From assembly GCA_963693285.1 (NCBI GenBank), contig OY848919.1, positions 11,465,461 through 11,529,460 of the forward strand: 64,000 bases of DNA. Reading direction: 5' to 3'. Every line of letters begins with the position of its first letter. Positions within the stretch are counted from its first letter, which is position 1. Source of the stretch: Xestospongia muta. Taxonomy: Eukaryota; Porifera; Demospongiae; Haplosclerida; Petrosiidae. Made by a program: the position numbers and the translations under genes. Below the pieces are notes generated by a model. That model was given only the letters and a program-made list of their open reading frames with translations. It had not been told where the DNA came from and did no database searches. Below are positions 61,401 through 64,000 of this stretch, one piece after another.

Positions 61401-64000
61401 TCAGTAGAATTTTCTATACAATGTATTAATCTTAATGACATTCAATAATCTTCTCTCTTACTTGACACTAATAGATATAGACAACACAAAAACGTAACAA
61501 TCAGTGCATTAAATCACATCTTACCTTCAACTAGTTCTTGTTGAATTTGAGGAACACTTGTTTGCAGTAAAAAATTTTCTACAAATGGGTTAATATACAT
61601 AATATGTTTTTTGTATTGTTACCGTAATCCTTAAACATTTCTTTAGCAATAGGTACCGTTTTCTTCGAATGGAGTAAAATGGCAGCAAATACTCTTAGTT
61701 GGTATGGATGTTTAGACAATGTTGCATGTAGAGCTGCCAAAGGACTATCAGCTAATGAGCCTTGTAAATTCTCTATCTCATGTAATGTCTTTTTAGAGAT
61801 GACTCTTTCTGTGTACAACAGTTGAACAGTCTCTACAGAAAGAAACATTTTTGATAAACTATCAGAGTATCTATCAAATATTAGACTAGCAGCATCACTC
61901 TTCTTAGCATCTATTAAAAAACATTTTTAAAAATTATACTTTGCTCTTGTTTGATATTACCATTGGATATTGCTGCCATCTGAGTGTAGCTATAAGAATT
62001 CTATAGATATACATGACTAAATGCTAAAATGGAGATAGGTATGCATACCAGACTTGTATCATCATCAAAGTCTTTAGTGTTTTGTGTTGGCACCAACGTA
62101 GTTAATACTGTATGAAGTAAAACATTGGAAAATTAAGTCTCCTTATATTAATACTATATTGTCCATGCTATTACCTGTATCATGCATTGGCAATATTGCA
62201 CCCATTTCTGTACCTTGAGTATTAGATTGATAATCTATACATTAACAAAAATAGTCATAATTGCTGCATTTAGAATTCATATTAGAAACTTTGTGGGTTT
62301 TATAAATTAGAGTGATACTATAAATTTGCAAGCCTTGCTAACACTTTTAACACAAATTTTATAGATAAACAAAGTTAATTCATCAATTTTTAAGAAGCCA
62401 TTTGTCAAATTTGGTAATCCACCACAAAATGTTTTACTACAATGATTAAAAATATCAACAGTTTGAGTACAGTCTAAAATACTGAATTTATGTATAACAA
62501 TAAACTTCTCAAAAAAATTCAGGAAAGTAATTAAGAAAGCTTTTTATTATACTTAAATGCATTATACATACCACAAGGTTTCTTGGGTGGCTTTTCAATA
62601 TCCAACAATGTTGATTCATATTTTCGTTTCCTCATTGTAATGGGACTGCTAACATCATATGCTGGTTTTTTAACTTCATGTTGAATAGTATCAACTAATT
62701 TACGTTTTCTTTCAGCACGGCTCTCTGTATCTATATCAGTAAAATAAAGCAATTCATGTGGACCTGATTTATTTTCAGTAGCCATTGATGAATCAGGAGA
62801 AATAGGATCTACATCTAAGGCTTTAGTAATGTTAGCACAATACACAAGATATATTTAACCTTCATTAGTACCAGTGCATGATCCCTTCTCTTTTATGTCA
62901 CTTTCATCAAATACTGTTTCTGTAAAAGATCATTCACAGTACAATGTAAATAATTTGGGATTATGTATATTGTTTATATAGGGTTAACATAATTAGACAT
63001 ATATACATTTTGCACTAAAATTAAACCAAACTAACCTTCCTTTATTTCACTTTCTAAAGACAAGTAAGATTGTGCTTTCTCCTTTTTCCTCAAAACTTTG
63101 CTAACAATTGATACTTCTGGTAACTCAGAATAAGATCTATAGTGAATATAAATTACATACAGTATTAAACACAAATAAAATCATAATACTTACAGAAGAG
63201 TGATAAGATCAACATTAACTCTGTAGCAATCTTTTGATTTATCCCAGTCAATATATGTACACGTGAACAGTTGGAATTTGGAAGAGCTGTTTTCAGATAT
63301 TATTGTGGGAAGACTAAACACCAATTCAATACAGCCTACATTATAATCTTCAAAATGAAAATTAAAACTATCTTCAATTCCCAGTAATTTAGCTAGATTT
63401 CGTTGAATACTTTTTACTTCATTTCCAGTGAGCTCTACAGGCACCTTGAAAAGAAAATTAGTACGATATTGATCATTAGAAGGAGAACATGGTATCTCAT
63501 ACAAAGAGTGGTTTAAATAGGGAATCAAATGTTTCTTTTCATATGTTTCCAAGTATGTTTTTTCATCATCATTGCCTATATTATCAACAAAAACTTGAAT
63601 TAACTCATAGTTGAACCATGTACAGTGGTTCCCTGTAAGAGTATTAAACACAGTAGCAATGCTATCTTCTTTAGAATCTACAACTTGAGGAAAGAGTTGC
63701 CCACCACTAAAAGAATTAGCAAGTGTCCGAATACGCATTGGTTCAACTTTACGTTTAACAAAAGAATCAATAAGTTGACTAACACAAGCTGTAAAAGCTT
63801 TACGCACATCACGATTCTTATCCATAAGTTTATTTCTCTCTGCTTCCTTCTGAGCATCTGTTAAATCTTTCCAGTTGGGATACCGATCTTTTGCCATCTC
63901 TGGTGCCAGGTGAATTATTGTAACACTTTGCTCTGAGGTATTTTTTTCTATGATGTATTTCAAAATGGATTGTATAACAAAATGATCTGTCATTTTCCCG
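58449..64000 (-). CDS. Death-like-CARD-like-coiled-coil-2xMATH adaptor gene (right copy; 5' end outside)
   Basis: Minus strand, entering at 64,000 in the exon with the WFNYEL module (63194-64000, [17 protein letters not shown]). Then linker exons (63,040-63,140; 62860-62910; 62572-62827 and others), the CARD-like exon 61623-61910, the conserved-module exon 60646-61322, and coiled-coil exons 60550-60601, 60373-60504, 59897-59986, 59719-59788 and 59555-59635. The last exon (58449-59506) encodes two MATH/TRAF-C domains, at about residues 25-175 and 195-352 (FSNHQRSNEECISESFYSHE...LFVHLMKGENDNDLQFPFRG). Coiled coil plus MATH is the TRAF trimerisation and receptor-binding layout, but no RING is seen. 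I saw no lesion, so this copy is the best candidate for a working gene. Probable cytoplasmic signalling adaptor. Confidence 0.75.

Overview
This window reads as the genome of an early-branching animal, most likely a demosponge and quite possibly Amphimedon queenslandica. The species is an inference. The support is AT-rich DNA, short GT-AG introns with one or two domains per exon, and a dense family of proteins combining Death, CARD-like, coiled-coil and MATH (TRAF-C) domains. No prokaryotic or viral gene organisation is seen.

Layout. Position 1-5,557 (minus) is the 5' part of a Death-domain gene whose first exon ends in a 2A-like GDVELNPGP motif. Its close paralogue occupies 58,449-64,000 (minus) and shows the 3' half missing on the left: a coiled coil followed by two MATH domains. 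A Gln-rich plus-strand gene ends at 8,027. From about 8.2 to 50 kb the window is a mosaic of segmental duplications. Units A-D (about 9.8-17.1, 19.7-26.9, 33.57-39.2 and 45.46-49.5 kb) carry some or all of five elements: exons of a kinetochore gene resembling KNTC1/Rod (minus), a TIR element, an unknown two-module gene (plus), a GC-rich hairpin and a T-rich tract. Six GGAT/TTGAT minisatellite arrays and several (GA)n tracts lie at the unit borders, inside KNTC1 introns.

Between the units lie four copies (X1-X4) of a second minus-strand gene. Its order is Death domain, CARD-like, a conserved helical plus alpha/beta module, coiled coils, and in X1-X3 a last exon with a second helical region and a 'WFNYEL' module. 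X1 and X2 are almost identical and about 12.33 kb apart. X3 is broken and X4 is truncated. In X1-X3 the last exon is cut exactly at a splice donor that belongs to the KNTC1 intron. The Death-domain exon is therefore followed by a minisatellite intron and then KNTC1 C-terminal exons.

Function. The Death/CARD/MATH combination suggests cytoplasmic innate-immune or cell-death adaptors of TRAF-like design without a RING. Most copies in the middle of the window carry frameshifts or deletions, so this looks like a birth-and-death cluster rather than a set of working genes. Splice sites, domain limits and names were read by eye. Some duplications could be uncollapsed haplotypes or assembly errors.
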